51,628 bases of DNA from Lachnospiraceae bacterium (GCA_017540265.1 JAFYBJ010000039.1:1-51628); one strand, 5' to 3'. Positions 35,456-45,220 are shown, numbered from the stretch's first letter. The notes: generated by a model not told the origin, from the sequence alone. Numbers and translations are program-made.

Positions 35456-37558
35456 ATGGCAGCAAAAGGCAGTTTATCGATTTCAAGTGAGAATATCTTC
35501 CCCATCATCAAGAAATGGATGTATTCGGATCAGGATATTTTCTACAGGGAGCTTGTGAGCAATGCCTCTGATGCGATCACGAAATTAAAGAAGCTTGATA
35601 TGATGGGAGAATATTCCCTTCCCGAGGGCTTTAAGGGAAAGATCGAGGTGGAAGTAAGCCCGGAGAACAAGACCATAAAGGTAAGGGATAACGGTCTGGG
35701 TATGACAGAAGAGGAAGTGGAACAGTATATCAACCAGATCGCGTTTTCGGGCGCTTCCGATTTCATTGCAAAATATAAGGACAAGACAAATGAGGATCAG
35801 ATAATCGGACATTTCGGTCTTGGGTTTTATTCCGCTTTCATGGTCGCAGATGAGGTGGAGATCAACACCTTATCCTATAAGAACGGTGCAAAGGCCGTGC
35901 ACTGGACCTGCAACGGCGGTACGGATTATGAAATGGAAGAGGGAAATAAAGCTGAAGTTGGCACGGAGATCATCCTTCATGTTGCAGACGACTGCGAAAA
36001 ATACTGCAACAAATATGAAGCGGATGATGTTCTTCGCAAGTACTGTTCCTTCATGCCCTATGAGATCTATCTGAATAAAGAAGGTGAGGAGCTTACAGAG
36101 ACCATAAAGGCTTCCGAAAAGCTGGATACCGATACCGTTCTTGAAGAGATACCCGGTGAATATCCAAAGGATAAGGACGGAAATGAAGATACCACAAAGG
36201 AAAAAAGCGAGGATAGATTAAAGATAAAGAAAAGGCCCGTGCCCTTAAATGACACCACGCCCCTTTGGGCAAAGCACCCCAATGACTGCACGGAGGAAGA
36301 GTATAAGGAATTCTACAGAAAGGTGTTCCATGACTATAAGGAGCCTCTTTTCTGGATCCACCTTAATATGGATTATCCTTTCAACTTAAAGGGGATATTA
36401 TACTTCCCCAAGATCAATATGGAATTCGAGTCCATTGAAGGCGTGATAAAGCTTTATAACAATCAGGTTTTCATTGCGGATAATATCAAAGAGGTAATTC
36501 CCGAATATCTTATGCTCTTAAAGGGTGTTATCGACTGTCCGGATCTTCCGCTTAATGTATCCAGATCAGCCCTTCAGAATGACGGCTTTGTAAAGAAAAT
36601 TTCCGAATATATTTCGAAGAAGGTTGCCGATAAACTTGCGGGAATGTGTAAGACAGAGCGTGAGGCTTATGAGAAATACTGGGATGATATCTCTCCCTTC
36701 ATAAAATACGGCTGCCTTAAGGATGATAAGTTCTGCACGAAGATGACGGATTATATACTCTTTAAGGATCTGGAAGGAAAATATATGACACTTCCCGAGT
36801 GCCTTGAAGTAAAGCCTGTAGATAAAGAAGAAGGTGAAGAGTCAGAGGCTGTGGATGCCGACGGAAACAAGGTGGAATCCGAGATAGTAAGCCCTGAAGG
36901 GTCAGAAGAGGCTGCTTCGGATGAGGATGCTTCAGAGGAAGAAAAGAAGGAAAAGAAGGTTTATTATGTAACCGATGAAGTACAGCAGAGCCAGTATATC
37001 AATATGTTTAAGAAGGCCGGTAAGCCTGCTGTGGTACTTAAGGATACGATCGACCAGCCCTTTATGCAGCAGCTCGAGAGCAAGAATGAGGGCGTAAAGT
37101 TCATGCGTATCGATGCTGAACTTACCGAGGATCTTAAGACAAAGGAAACAAAGAAGCTTAAAGAAGAGCTTGAGGCTCAGACAAAGGTTCTTGAAAAGAT
37201 CTTTAAGAAGGTGATAAAGAAGGATAATATCACCGTAAAGGCTGAAAAATTAAAGAATAAGGATATCTCTTCCATGCTCACCGTATCCGAAGAATCAAGA
37301 CGCATGCAGGATATGATGAAGATGTATGCCATGAACGGAATGGATATGGGAAGCCTTCCAAAGACCGGACAGACGCTCATACTCAATACCTCAAACAAGC
37401 TGGTTCAGAAGATACTCGAGGATGAGAACGGTGAGAATTCGGATATTCTCTTCGAACAGCTCTATGACCTGGCAAGGCTTCAGAATGAGCCGCTTGAGCC
37501 TGAGGCGATGACAAAGTTCATTGCAAGGAGCAATAAGCTGCTTTCAATGCTGGCGTAA
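35456..37558 (+). CDS. htpG: Hsp90-family chaperone HtpG
   Basis: A 700-residue Hsp90. The GHKL ATPase domain has the Asn of YRELVSNASDA and DNGLGM, and GHFGLGFYSAFMVAD (about 115-130). Middle and C-terminal domains follow. Residues about 457-500 are a Glu/Asp/Ser-rich insertion of some 45 residues ahead of VYYVTDEVQQSQY, not found in E. coli HtpG. The start ATG 35456 has GAAAGGATG upstream; the in-frame 35447 start adds only three residues. CIRCE upstream predicts HrcA-controlled heat-shock expression. Confidence 0.95.
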   Translation: MAAKGSLSISSENIFPIIKKWMYSDQDIFYRELVSNASDAITKLKKLDMMGEYSLPEGFKGKIEVEVSPENKTIKVRDNGLGMTEEEVEQYINQIAFSGASDFIAKYKDKTNEDQIIGHFGLGFYSAFMVADEVEINTLSYKNGAKAVHWTCNGGTDYEMEEGNKAEVGTEIILHVADDCEKYCNKYEADDVLRKYCSFMPYEIYLNKEGEELTETIKASEKLDTDTVLEEIPGEYPKDKDGNEDTTKEKSEDRLKIKKRPVPLNDTTPLWAKHPNDCTEEEYKEFYRKVFHDYKEPLFWIHLNMDYPFNLKGILYFPKINMEFESIEGVIKLYNNQVFIADNIKEVIPEYLMLLKGVIDCPDLPLNVSRSALQNDGFVKKISEYISKKVADKLAGMCKTEREAYEKYWDDISPFIKYGCLKDDKFCTKMTDYILFKDLEGKYMTLPECLEVKPVDKEEGEESEAVDADGNKVESEIVSPEGSEEAASDEDASEEEKKEKKVYYVTDEVQQSQYINMFKKAGKPAVVLKDTIDQPFMQQLESKNEGVKFMRIDAELTEDLKTKETKKLKEELEAQTKVLEKIFKKVIKKDNITVKAEKLKNKDISSMLTVSEESRRMQDMMKMYAMNGMDMGSLPKTGQTLILNTSNKLVQKILEDENGENSDILFEQLYDLARLQNEPLEPEAMTKFIARSNKLLSMLA

Positions 37559-37575
37559 AGGAACTTATTGAAAGG

Positions 37576-37602
37576 AAAAGACCCCGTGAGGGGTCTTTTT
37601 TT
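37576..37602 (+). terminator. Intrinsic terminator of htpG
   Basis: A perfect 10-base stem (37576-37585 with 37590-37599, loop GTGA) is followed by a T run. The T run runs directly into the -35 box of glmS. Confidence 0.93.
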
Positions 37603-37629
37603 GCATAAAAATACAGGATAAGGTATAAT
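37601..37629 (+). promoter_or_regulatory. glmS promoter
   Basis: TTGCAT at 37601-37606 and TATAAT at 37624-37629 with 17 bases between. There are only 34 bases from the -10 to the glmS start, so there is no room for a glmS ribozyme. Confidence 0.7.
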
Positions 37630-37663
37630 TTCAAGTTGTAGTTTTCTAAATGGAGGAAAAATT

Positions 37664-39538
37664 ATGTGTGGTATTGTAGGATATGTGGGTAAGCACCAGG
37701 CTGCACCCATACTTCTTGAAGGACTTGCAAAGCTTGAATACAGAGGATATGATTCCGCCGGCATTGCGGTAAGGAACGGAAACGGTGAGACGGAGATAGT
37801 TAAAGCCAAGGGCAGACTTTCCCAGCTTGCGGATAAGACCGATAAGGGAAGAGCTGTCCCGGGAACCTGCGGTATAGGTCATACAAGATGGGCCACTCAC
37901 GGGGAGCCTTCTGAAAACAATGCTCATCCGCACTGCAGTGATGATATGAATGTGGTGGGCGTTCACAACGGTATCATAGAGAATTTCAAAGAGTTAAAAG
38001 CAAAGCTGCTTCGTCATGATTATAAATTCTATTCCGATACTGATACGGAAGTGGCGATAAAGCTTATAGATTATTATTATAAAAAATATCAGGGGACACC
38101 TGTTGATGCCATAAACCATGCCCTTGTCCGCATCAGGGGAACCTATGCCCTTGCTGTAATGTTTAAGGAATATCCGGGAGAGGTCTATGTGGCAAGGAAA
38201 GACAGCCCCATGATACTTGGCATAAGCGATGAAGGAACCTTTGTAGGATCTGATGTGCCGGCCATACTTAAATATACAAGGAAAGTCTATTATATAGGCA
38301 ATCTTCAGCTTGGAAGGCTTACCGGCGATTCCCTTACCTTCTACAACCTCGACGGAGATGAGATAGAGCTTGAGGCAAAGGAAATATCATGGGATGCGGA
38401 AAGCACGGATAAGTGCGGATATGAGCATTACATGATGAAAGAGATCCACGAGCAGCCTAAGGCTGTAAGCGAGACCCTTAATCTTTATCTCAACGACGGA
38501 AAGATCGATTTTTCCGGTCTTGCCGCAAACGGACGTGAAGATGCCGAGACCTCCGAGGAAAAACTGGATGGCATACTAAAAAAACTGGAACGCATATATA
38601 TCGTTGCCTGCGGTTCTGCATATCATGCCGGGATTGTCGGAAAAAATGTCATAGAACAGTTGACGGATATACCGGTAGAGGTGGATCTGGCAAGCGAGTT
38701 CAGATATTGCGAGCCTAAGATAGCAAAGAACTCCATGGTGATCTTCATAAGCCAGTCCGGTGAGACGGCTGATACCCTTGCTGCCCTCAGGATGGTGAAT
38801 GAAGAAGATATCCCCACACTTGCGATAGTAAATGTATATGCATCCAATATAGCCAGAGAGGCTGATTATGTCATGTATACCCAGGCGGGGCCGGAGATAG
38901 CAGTTGCCACCACGAAGGCTTACAGCGCACAGCTTATCACCCTTTATCTTTTTGCTATCAAATGTGCCGAGCTGAGGGGACTTATGGCTGATGAGAGAAG
39001 GACTGAGCTTATAGAAGCCATAAAGGCCATTCCCGCAGGCATTGAAAAGATACTTGATGATAAGGAAAGGCTTCAGTGGTTTGCATCAAAATATTCAAAT
39101 GCACAGGATGCATTCTTTATCGGAAGAGGACTTGACCATGCAATAGGTCTTGAAGGCTCTCTTAAGATGAAGGAGATAAGCTATGTTCATTCTGAGGCTT
39201 ATGCTGCAGGCGAGTTAAAGCATGGAACCATTTCACTTATAGAACAGGGAACCCTTGTCATCGGTATCATGACGCAGCAGGGCTTATATGAAAAGACTCT
39301 TTCAAATATGGAAGAGGTAAGAAGCCGCGGGGCGTATCTCTTCGGCCTTACCTCCTACGGTAATTATGCCGTGGAGGATACGGTTGATTTTGCGGTATAT
39401 GTACCCAAGACAGAGGAGTGTTTTTCGGCAAGCCTTGCCATCATACCCTTACAGCTTATAGGTTATTATCTTGCGGTGGCAAAGGGACTTGATGTGGATA
39501 AGCCCAGAAACCTGGCAAAGAGTGTTACGGTGGAATGA
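37664..39538 (+). CDS. glmS: Glucosamine-6-phosphate synthase, isomerizing
   Basis: A 624-residue enzyme making glucosamine-6-phosphate from fructose-6-phosphate and glutamine, the first step to UDP-GlcNAc for peptidoglycan. The N-terminal nucleophile domain begins MCGIVGYVG (Cys at position 2), with the GIGHTRWATHG segment. Two SIS sugar-binding domains follow (ACGSAYHAG, SQSGETADT) and the conserved C-terminus LAKSVTVE closes the active site. A ribosome site GGAGG is upstream. Its stop overlaps the start of the lipoprotein gene (ATGA). Confidence 0.97.
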   Translation: MCGIVGYVGKHQAAPILLEGLAKLEYRGYDSAGIAVRNGNGETEIVKAKGRLSQLADKTDKGRAVPGTCGIGHTRWATHGEPSENNAHPHCSDDMNVVGVHNGIIENFKELKAKLLRHDYKFYSDTDTEVAIKLIDYYYKKYQGTPVDAINHALVRIRGTYALAVMFKEYPGEVYVARKDSPMILGISDEGTFVGSDVPAILKYTRKVYYIGNLQLGRLTGDSLTFYNLDGDEIELEAKEISWDAESTDKCGYEHYMMKEIHEQPKAVSETLNLYLNDGKIDFSGLAANGREDAETSEEKLDGILKKLERIYIVACGSAYHAGIVGKNVIEQLTDIPVEVDLASEFRYCEPKIAKNSMVIFISQSGETADTLAALRMVNEEDIPTLAIVNVYASNIAREADYVMYTQAGPEIAVATTKAYSAQLITLYLFAIKCAELRGLMADERRTELIEAIKAIPAGIEKILDDKERLQWFASKYSNAQDAFFIGRGLDHAIGLEGSLKMKEISYVHSEAYAAGELKHGTISLIEQGTLVIGIMTQQGLYEKTLSNMEEVRSRGAYLFGLTSYGNYAVEDTVDFAVYVPKTEECFSASLAIIPLQLIGYYLAVAKGLDVDKPRNLAKSVTVE

Positions 39539-41199
39539 TGAAAAAACAATTATTTACAGAAATAATCCTGTCCGCATTTATAATAACTGCCTGTGGTACT
39601 GCCAGACAGGATGCTCTCTATATGGGGAATCCCACGGAGGCTGTATCAGATAATGTTTCTGAAGCAGATGGTGCGGAAGTTGTTTCCGGATCCGTCGCAG
39701 ATAAAACGGAAGAAAAAGAAGATCAGGCTGAAGTAAAAGCAGAAGAGATAAGTAAAGACAGCATCATTCCTGTAAACGTAAGCTACGACTGGGATGATGA
39801 GTGGGATGAGGAAACTTACGAGTATCTGTTCAATTCATCTTATCCCAAATATGAGGCAGAAGACACAGAGACTGCAGGGGAGGCTGCGCCTGCGCTTTTT
39901 GAGGCTCTTGAATCAGTTAATACGAAAGAAAAAGAATGGGTGCAGGATTTTAAGTCTGAGTATGAAGCCGTGAAGGAAAATGCAGAAGCTGATGCACCTG
40001 ATCTCAGATATGAGCTTGATATAAACGGCAGTATCGTCAGGTGTGACGGCCGTGTTCTTTCCATAAGGGATGACTGGACTTGCAATACGGGCGGTGCCCA
40101 TGGGGATTTTGGCATCAGGGCATATAATTATGATACTCAGACAGGAAAAGAATTAAAGCTTGATGATGTGTTTACCGACAGGGATAAGCTTTCACTGATC
40201 CTTGAAGAGAAGCTTCTTGAAAATTACGATAAGGAAATATTTTTTTATTATACAGGTGCTGAGGGAAGGGCTTTATGTGATTATGTGGCAGATGCCTTCG
40301 ATGGTGATATGGAGTTTAATCTCTCCTATGACCGTGTTACATTCTGCTTTGCAACCTACAGCCTTGCACCTTACGCTTCAGGCCTTCAGATGGCGGATAT
40401 AAGATATGATGAGTATCCGGAACTGTTTAAAATGGATCTTTCTTCTCCTGCGGAACACGGGGAGCTCGTAAGATACGGACAGTTTTATGATGTGAACACT
40501 GAAAACGGTTTAAAACAATATTCATTCGACGGGTATCAGGATACGGATGAAGAGAACTATGTTGAATGCTATGAATTGACCGTATACGATGGAAAAGAGC
40601 CGGTGCTTGTAAAGCGCTTTGACGAATATAATTCCTATTCAGGCACTCCTTACATCGTTTTCCTTAAAGACAGGGTGATGCTTTTGGTGGAAGTTTCCGG
40701 TGATAATGACTCCAGTACCACTTATGCGGCGGATCTCAGTAAAAAAGACATAAGCTTTGAATTAGTGGGAGACGGCGGCTTTACCATTGGAAGCGCACAG
40801 CCTTCGGATCCCGGACATTTCTCAATGTGGAAGAGATGCGATGTCTTAAGCACATATTCGGTTAAAGGATATTTTTATTTTGATGAAGAGGGAAATATCC
40901 TTCCTTCAAAGGAGCAGGAAGAATACTATGATGTAAATGCGGAATTTCCGGAGCCCCTGAAGCTTCTTAAGGATACGGCTTTTGATGTGGTCGACGAAAA
41001 CGGTGAATTTGTGCGTGAGAGACTGTTTAAAGCAGGAGCTGAGTTTAAGATAATAAAGAGCGATGCAAAAAGAAAGGTACTTCTCAAAACAGAGGATGGA
41101 ATGATCGTAAGAGTGGTGATCGATAATGAAGAATGGCCCCTTACCATAAACGGAGAGGATGCATTTGAGATCTTTGACAATATGTTCTTCGCGGGATAA
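39535..41199 (+). CDS. DUF3298-like lipoprotein
   Basis: A 554-residue exported lipoprotein. The signal peptide ends in the lipobox IITAC with lipid-anchored C20. A Glu/Asp-rich low-complexity part (about 35-80) follows. Residues 155-300 carry GGAHG (186-190) and NYDTQTGKELKLDDVF, the pattern of the DUF3298/PdaC-type fold found in cell-surface and anti-sigma proteins such as RsiV. The C-terminal 250 residues are beta-rich and unrecognised. The start overlaps the glmS stop by four bases and may be ATG 39535 or 39538. Possible roles include cell-wall sensing, which is inference only. Confidence 0.7.
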   Translation: MMKKQLFTEIILSAFIITACGTARQDALYMGNPTEAVSDNVSEADGAEVVSGSVADKTEEKEDQAEVKAEEISKDSIIPVNVSYDWDDEWDEETYEYLFNSSYPKYEAEDTETAGEAAPALFEALESVNTKEKEWVQDFKSEYEAVKENAEADAPDLRYELDINGSIVRCDGRVLSIRDDWTCNTGGAHGDFGIRAYNYDTQTGKELKLDDVFTDRDKLSLILEEKLLENYDKEIFFYYTGAEGRALCDYVADAFDGDMEFNLSYDRVTFCFATYSLAPYASGLQMADIRYDEYPELFKMDLSSPAEHGELVRYGQFYDVNTENGLKQYSFDGYQDTDEENYVECYELTVYDGKEPVLVKRFDEYNSYSGTPYIVFLKDRVMLLVEVSGDNDSSTTYAADLSKKDISFELVGDGGFTIGSAQPSDPGHFSMWKRCDVLSTYSVKGYFYFDEEGNILPSKEQEEYYDVNAEFPEPLKLLKDTAFDVVDENGEFVRERLFKAGAEFKIIKSDAKRKVLLKTEDGMIVRVVIDNEEWPLTINGEDAFEIFDNMFFAG

Positions 41200-41221
41200 T
41201 AAATATGGAGGTTAATATATC

Positions 41222-42481
41222 ATGGGAATGACAATGACGCAAAAAATTCTGGCACATGGCGCAGGTCTTGAAAAGGTTGAGGCAGGACAGCTTATCATGT
41301 GTGATCTTGATCTGGTGCTCGGAAATGATATCACCAGTCCTGTTGCCATAAAGGAAATGGCAAAATTCAATAAAGAAGGAGTATTCGATAAGGATAAGAT
41401 CGCGCTTGTTCCGGATCACTTTGTCCCGAATAAAGATATAAAGAGCGCGGAACACTGCAAGTGTGTAAGGGAGTTCGCAAGAAAAAATGATATAACCAAT
41501 TATTTTGAAGTGGGTGAAATGGGTATAGAACATGCCCTGCTTCCTGAAAAAGGTCTTACGGTTCCCGGAGATGTGATAATAGGAGCCGATTCCCACACAT
41601 GTACATACGGAGCGCTGGGGGCATTTTCCACAGGCGTGGGATCAACGGATATGGCTGCCGGAATGGCTACGGGCAAGGCGTGGTTTAAAGTTCCTTCGGC
41701 AATAAAGTTCGTACTTGAGGGAAAGCCTGCACCTTATATCACCGGCAAGGATGTTATCCTTCATATCATAGGGATGATAGGTGTGGATGGAGCTCTTTAC
41801 CGTTCAATGGAATTTACCGGCGAGGGCGTTTCATATCTTTCAATGGATGACCGTTTTACCATCTCCAATATGGCAATAGAGGCAGGCGGTAAGAATGGTA
41901 TCTTCCCCGTAGATGAGAAGACTGTTGAGTATTTAAAGGAGCATACAAAACGCGAATGGACAGCATTTGAGGCAGATGAAGATGCTGTATATGATGAGGA
42001 ATATGTAATAGAGCTTGATAAATTAAAGCCTACGGTATCCTTCCCGCATCTTCCGGAAAACACACATACTCCGGACGACTGGGGTGATGTGAAGATCGAT
42101 CAGGTGGTCATCGGCTCATGTACAAACGGCAGGATAAGCGATATGAGGGAAGCTGCGGAGCTGCTGAAGGGCAGACACATCGCAAAGGGGATAAGATGCA
42201 TTATCATCCCTGCAACCCAGAGCGTATATATGCAGGCCATGGAAGAAGGGCTTCTTAAGACATTCATAGAAGCCGGAGCTGTGGTATCAACGCCTACCTG
42301 CGGTCCCTGCCTTGGCGGATACATGGGCATACTTGCAGAGGGTGAGAGATGCGTATCAACAACAAACAGAAACTTCGTTGGACGTATGGGCCATATAAAT
42401 AGTGAGATTTATCTCGCAAGCCCTTATGTGGCGGCCGCATCGGCAGTGCTGGGAAAGATCGCATCCCCGGATGAACTGTGA
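41222..42481 (+). CDS. leuC: 3-isopropylmalate dehydratase large subunit
   Basis: A 419-residue aconitase-superfamily subunit for leucine synthesis, which isomerises 2-isopropylmalate to 3-isopropylmalate. The [4Fe-4S] cysteines are C300 (IGSCTNGR), C360 and C363 (TCGPCLGGY). The active-site DSHTCTYG and STDMAAG segments are present. Its length is that of the short HACN/archaeal LeuC type. The partner leuD is 2.7 kb away, with unrelated genes in between. A GGAGG ribosome site precedes it. Confidence 0.93.
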   Translation: MGMTMTQKILAHGAGLEKVEAGQLIMCDLDLVLGNDITSPVAIKEMAKFNKEGVFDKDKIALVPDHFVPNKDIKSAEHCKCVREFARKNDITNYFEVGEMGIEHALLPEKGLTVPGDVIIGADSHTCTYGALGAFSTGVGSTDMAAGMATGKAWFKVPSAIKFVLEGKPAPYITGKDVILHIIGMIGVDGALYRSMEFTGEGVSYLSMDDRFTISNMAIEAGGKNGIFPVDEKTVEYLKEHTKREWTAFEADEDAVYDEEYVIELDKLKPTVSFPHLPENTHTPDDWGDVKIDQVVIGSCTNGRISDMREAAELLKGRHIAKGIRCIIIPATQSVYMQAMEEGLLKTFIEAGAVVSTPTCGPCLGGYMGILAEGERCVSTTNRNFVGRMGHINSEIYLASPYVAAASAVLGKIASPDEL

Positions 42482-42527
42482 TGAAGGAATAAGCTTTGTG
42501 CAGACATCAAACAGAAAGATAGTTCTG

Positions 42528-42553
42528 ACAGGACAGTTTTGCGACTGTCCTGT
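42528..42553. other. Perfect 10-base stem-loop after leuC
   Basis: ACAGGACAGT (42528-42537) and ACTGTCCTGT (42544-42553) pair fully with a 6-base loop. No strong T-run follows, so it may be a weak terminator, an mRNA stabiliser or a boundary of the inserted segment. Confidence 0.6.
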
Positions 42554-42589
42554 ATTTGCAGATGGCAGGAAGCTGTATGGTATGGAGAG

Positions 42590-44182
42590 ATGATGGATAT
42601 TTCAAAAAGAAAACTTCCTATAGGCGTACAGGATTTTGAGAGTATTCGTAAGGGTGGATATCTGTATGTAGATAAGACAGCTTATATATACCGCCTTATA
42701 AACAGTGCAAAGCAGTATTTCCTAAGCCGTCCCAGGCGTTTTGGAAAGAGCCTTTTTCTTTCCACCCTTCGGGCATATTTTGAAGGAAAAAAGGAACTCT
42801 TTGAGGGACTTGAGATAGCGGAGCTTGAAAAGGACGATCCAGATGCCTGGCAGGAATATCCGGTTTTTTATATTGATTTTAACCGTGATGAATATAAAAG
42901 TGATTTTTCTATTGAGAAAGCACTGGAGGCACACCTTATTAAGTGGGAGTCCGTGTATGGCGTGGATCCCGGCAGCTTTACTCTGGCAGGCAGATTTCAG
43001 AATCTTATAGAAACGGCATATAATAAGATGGGCAAAGAGGTGGTTGTCCTTGTAGATGAGTATGATAAAGCGCTGTTAGAAGTTTCGGACAGTGAGAGGC
43101 TTGAGCATAATAAGGCCGTTTTCAAGGGCTTTTTCAGCACGCTTAAGAGCTATGACAGGTATATCAAGTTTGCATTCATCACCGGAGTGACGAAGTTTTC
43201 CAAGGTGAGTATATTCAGTGACTTAAACCATCTTAATGATATATCACTCAGTAAAGAATACAGTGGGATATGCGGTATTACAGAAAATGAAATGATCTCA
43301 TCATTTAGTCAGGAGATAGATGCTCTGGCAAAAGAAGAGAAAATAAACAGGGAAGAATGCATATACGAACTTAGAAAGATGTATGACGGATATCATTTCA
43401 GTCATGCATCCGAGGGTGTGTATAATCCGTTCAGCATATTGAATGCTTTTTCAAAAAAGGAATTCGGAACGTACTGGTTTTCCACCGGCACTCCCACCTT
43501 TCTTATTGAAAAACTTAAGAGCTCGGGCTTTGATGCCAGACAGTTTACCACGGATGAGTATTATGTGGATGAGGCATCGCTTACAGACTATCGCGTGGAG
43601 AGTGAAAATCCGGTCCCGCTTTTTTATCAGACAGGATATCTTACGATCAAGGATTATGATAAGGAATTCAGAAGCTATGCCCTGGGGTATCCGAACGAGG
43701 AAGTAAAATACGGATTCTTAAAAAGCCTTGCTCCGTATTACCTCTGTGATGAAAAAGCTGCATCACCCTTAGATGTGAGGAATTTTGTAAAGGATCTAAG
43801 GAAAGGCAATACTGACAGCCTGAGGGACCGCTTCACGGCACTTTTTTCAAGGTTGCCTTATCCGGATGATGAAAGGATAGTAGAGCAGAATTTCCAGAAT
43901 GTCATATATATAGTATTCATGCTTTTAGGGCAGTTTACCATGACGGAAGTGCATTCTGCAAAAGGCAGGGCGGACTGTATAGCGGAAACGGATGATTATA
44001 TATATATCTTTGAATTTAAGCGTGATAAGAGCGCAGACGAAGCTCTCAAACAGATAGAAGATATGGGCTACGCAAAGCCCTATGCGGCGGACAAGCGCAC
44101 ACTCATTAAGATCGGCGTGAACTTTGATTCAAAGGAGCGCACGATCGACGGCTGGAAGGCAGAGCCTGCTTTAAAGGAATAA
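42590..44182 (+). CDS. AAA-ATPase-like/PD-(D/E)xK nuclease-like protein (DUF1703 type)
   Basis: A 530-residue protein. The N-terminal AAA-like domain has SRPRRFGKS (46-54), the family's Walker-A-like motif, and DEYDK (156-160) in VVVLVDEYDKAL as Walker B. The C-terminal domain is a PDDEXK-like fold with D462 (GRAD) and EFK at 475-477. Many copies of this family are scattered in Bacteroides and Lachnospiraceae genomes; function is unknown, and nuclease activity is suggested by the fold. ATG 42590 or 42593 with GGAGAG upstream; the longer frame to 42539 is not needed. It sits between leuC and leuD. Confidence 0.87.
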   Translation: MMDISKRKLPIGVQDFESIRKGGYLYVDKTAYIYRLINSAKQYFLSRPRRFGKSLFLSTLRAYFEGKKELFEGLEIAELEKDDPDAWQEYPVFYIDFNRDEYKSDFSIEKALEAHLIKWESVYGVDPGSFTLAGRFQNLIETAYNKMGKEVVVLVDEYDKALLEVSDSERLEHNKAVFKGFFSTLKSYDRYIKFAFITGVTKFSKVSIFSDLNHLNDISLSKEYSGICGITENEMISSFSQEIDALAKEEKINREECIYELRKMYDGYHFSHASEGVYNPFSILNAFSKKEFGTYWFSTGTPTFLIEKLKSSGFDARQFTTDEYYVDEASLTDYRVESENPVPLFYQTGYLTIKDYDKEFRSYALGYPNEEVKYGFLKSLAPYYLCDEKAASPLDVRNFVKDLRKGNTDSLRDRFTALFSRLPYPDDERIVEQNFQNVIYIVFMLLGQFTMTEVHSAKGRADCIAETDDYIYIFEFKRDKSADEALKQIEDMGYAKPYAADKRTLIKIGVNFDSKERTIDGWKAEPALKE

Positions 44183-44248
44183 GTCAGATGAAGCCTATAG
44201 TTATTTATTGATCTTCTGGTATACGATATGAAAGTTTTTTCTTGTTAA

Positions 44249-45025
44249 ATGATTAAAGATATAAAATCAGAAATAAAAAAATTAAAAGAGACCGGAACAA
44301 AAAGAGATTTATACCGATACGTTATTTTAAAGATACTGGATCTGTGTATTAAAGCTTTTATTGCTGTAATGTTGATTTTTTTAGCCAGAACCGTCATTTT
44401 CTTTACTATTTGGGGAGGAAAGCCGGTGCTAAATTATATTATGGAAAATGACAGGGTAATGTCAGATGACCAAAAAGAGATTTTTGATTATTTTAAAGGT
44501 AAATATGATAGCTTCTATGTGGAAGATGTAACAGAAGATGATAGTGTTGTAAAAATATGGTTTAGATTTGAAGATGACATTAATGTTCAAGAATTAGGTA
44601 TGTCCATGCAAGATTTATTTAGTTATCTTGATGACAAGGAAACAAAATTGACACAAAATTATAAAATTGACGTATCTTATGTTCAAAATTATGCTGGTGT
44701 TGTAACTTTTTTGGAATTAGCCAATTATGTGGATACAAAAAATAAACCCGAATTAGAAGCTTATGTTGAAAACAGTAATGGTTGGTGGATTTATCGAACT
44801 ACATTTAAAAATTGGATTGAATTGGAGGATTATTTCTGTTCAGTAGAAGGAATATGTGGTTGTTGGATTATGGACATGGAAAGTATAAAAGATATACACA
44901 CAGATGAATGGAGTAAAATAAAGTATATTAGTATTAGATATTATGGAGAAGATGAAGAAGTATACGAGCAGCAACTTAAGGAGTTGTTTCCGAATGCTGA
45001 GGTTCATGTTGATGGATATTATTGA
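44249..45025 (+). CDS. AT-rich orphan gene, single-span membrane protein
   Basis: A 258-residue protein I do not recognise. A hydrophilic N-terminus (1-25) is followed by a membrane segment (about 30-52), then about 205 residues of presumed extracellular acidic and aromatic sequence with Trp/Tyr-rich parts and C-terminal EELFPNAEVHVDGYY-like residues. Its base composition is visibly richer in A+T than the neighbours, with many ATA, AAT and TTA codons. It has no clear ribosome site and lies in the insertion between leuC and leuD, so it is probably horizontally acquired. Confidence 0.55.
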   Translation: MIKDIKSEIKKLKETGTKRDLYRYVILKILDLCIKAFIAVMLIFLARTVIFFTIWGGKPVLNYIMENDRVMSDDQKEIFDYFKGKYDSFYVEDVTEDDSVVKIWFRFEDDINVQELGMSMQDLFSYLDDKETKLTQNYKIDVSYVQNYAGVVTFLELANYVDTKNKPELEAYVENSNGWWIYRTTFKNWIELEDYFCSVEGICGCWIMDMESIKDIHTDEWSKIKYISIRYYGEDEEVYEQQLKELFPNAEVHVDGYY

Positions 45026-45038
45026 GCTCATATTATAG

Positions 45039-45209
45039 ACAAGATTATTGATAGATTTCATTTCAAATAATATAGATTTTTCTGTAAAGTATGAGAAAGA
45101 TCCAATGGCAACAAAGGCTTGGTCGTATAGAAGTATTGCAGATAATAAAGAATTAAGTAAATCACTGCAGGATAAGAATACGAAGATTCATTTTCTAAAA
45201 AAATCATAA
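45039..45209 (+). pseudogene. Remnant of an AT-rich gene
   Basis: A frame open from 45039 to the stop at 45207-45209 encodes about 56 residues (KYEKDPMATKAWSYRSI, then [11 protein letters not shown]). There is no start with a ribosome site, and the frame is blocked just upstream at 45036. It looks like the 3' end of a larger gene, degraded on arrival with the AT-rich segment. Function unknown. Confidence 0.35.
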
Positions 45210-45220
45210 AGGAGAAAGAA

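Noticed and set aside
37603-37663. glmS ribozyme
   Set aside because: The promoter is only 34 bases from the start codon. A ribozyme of about 150 bases cannot fit.
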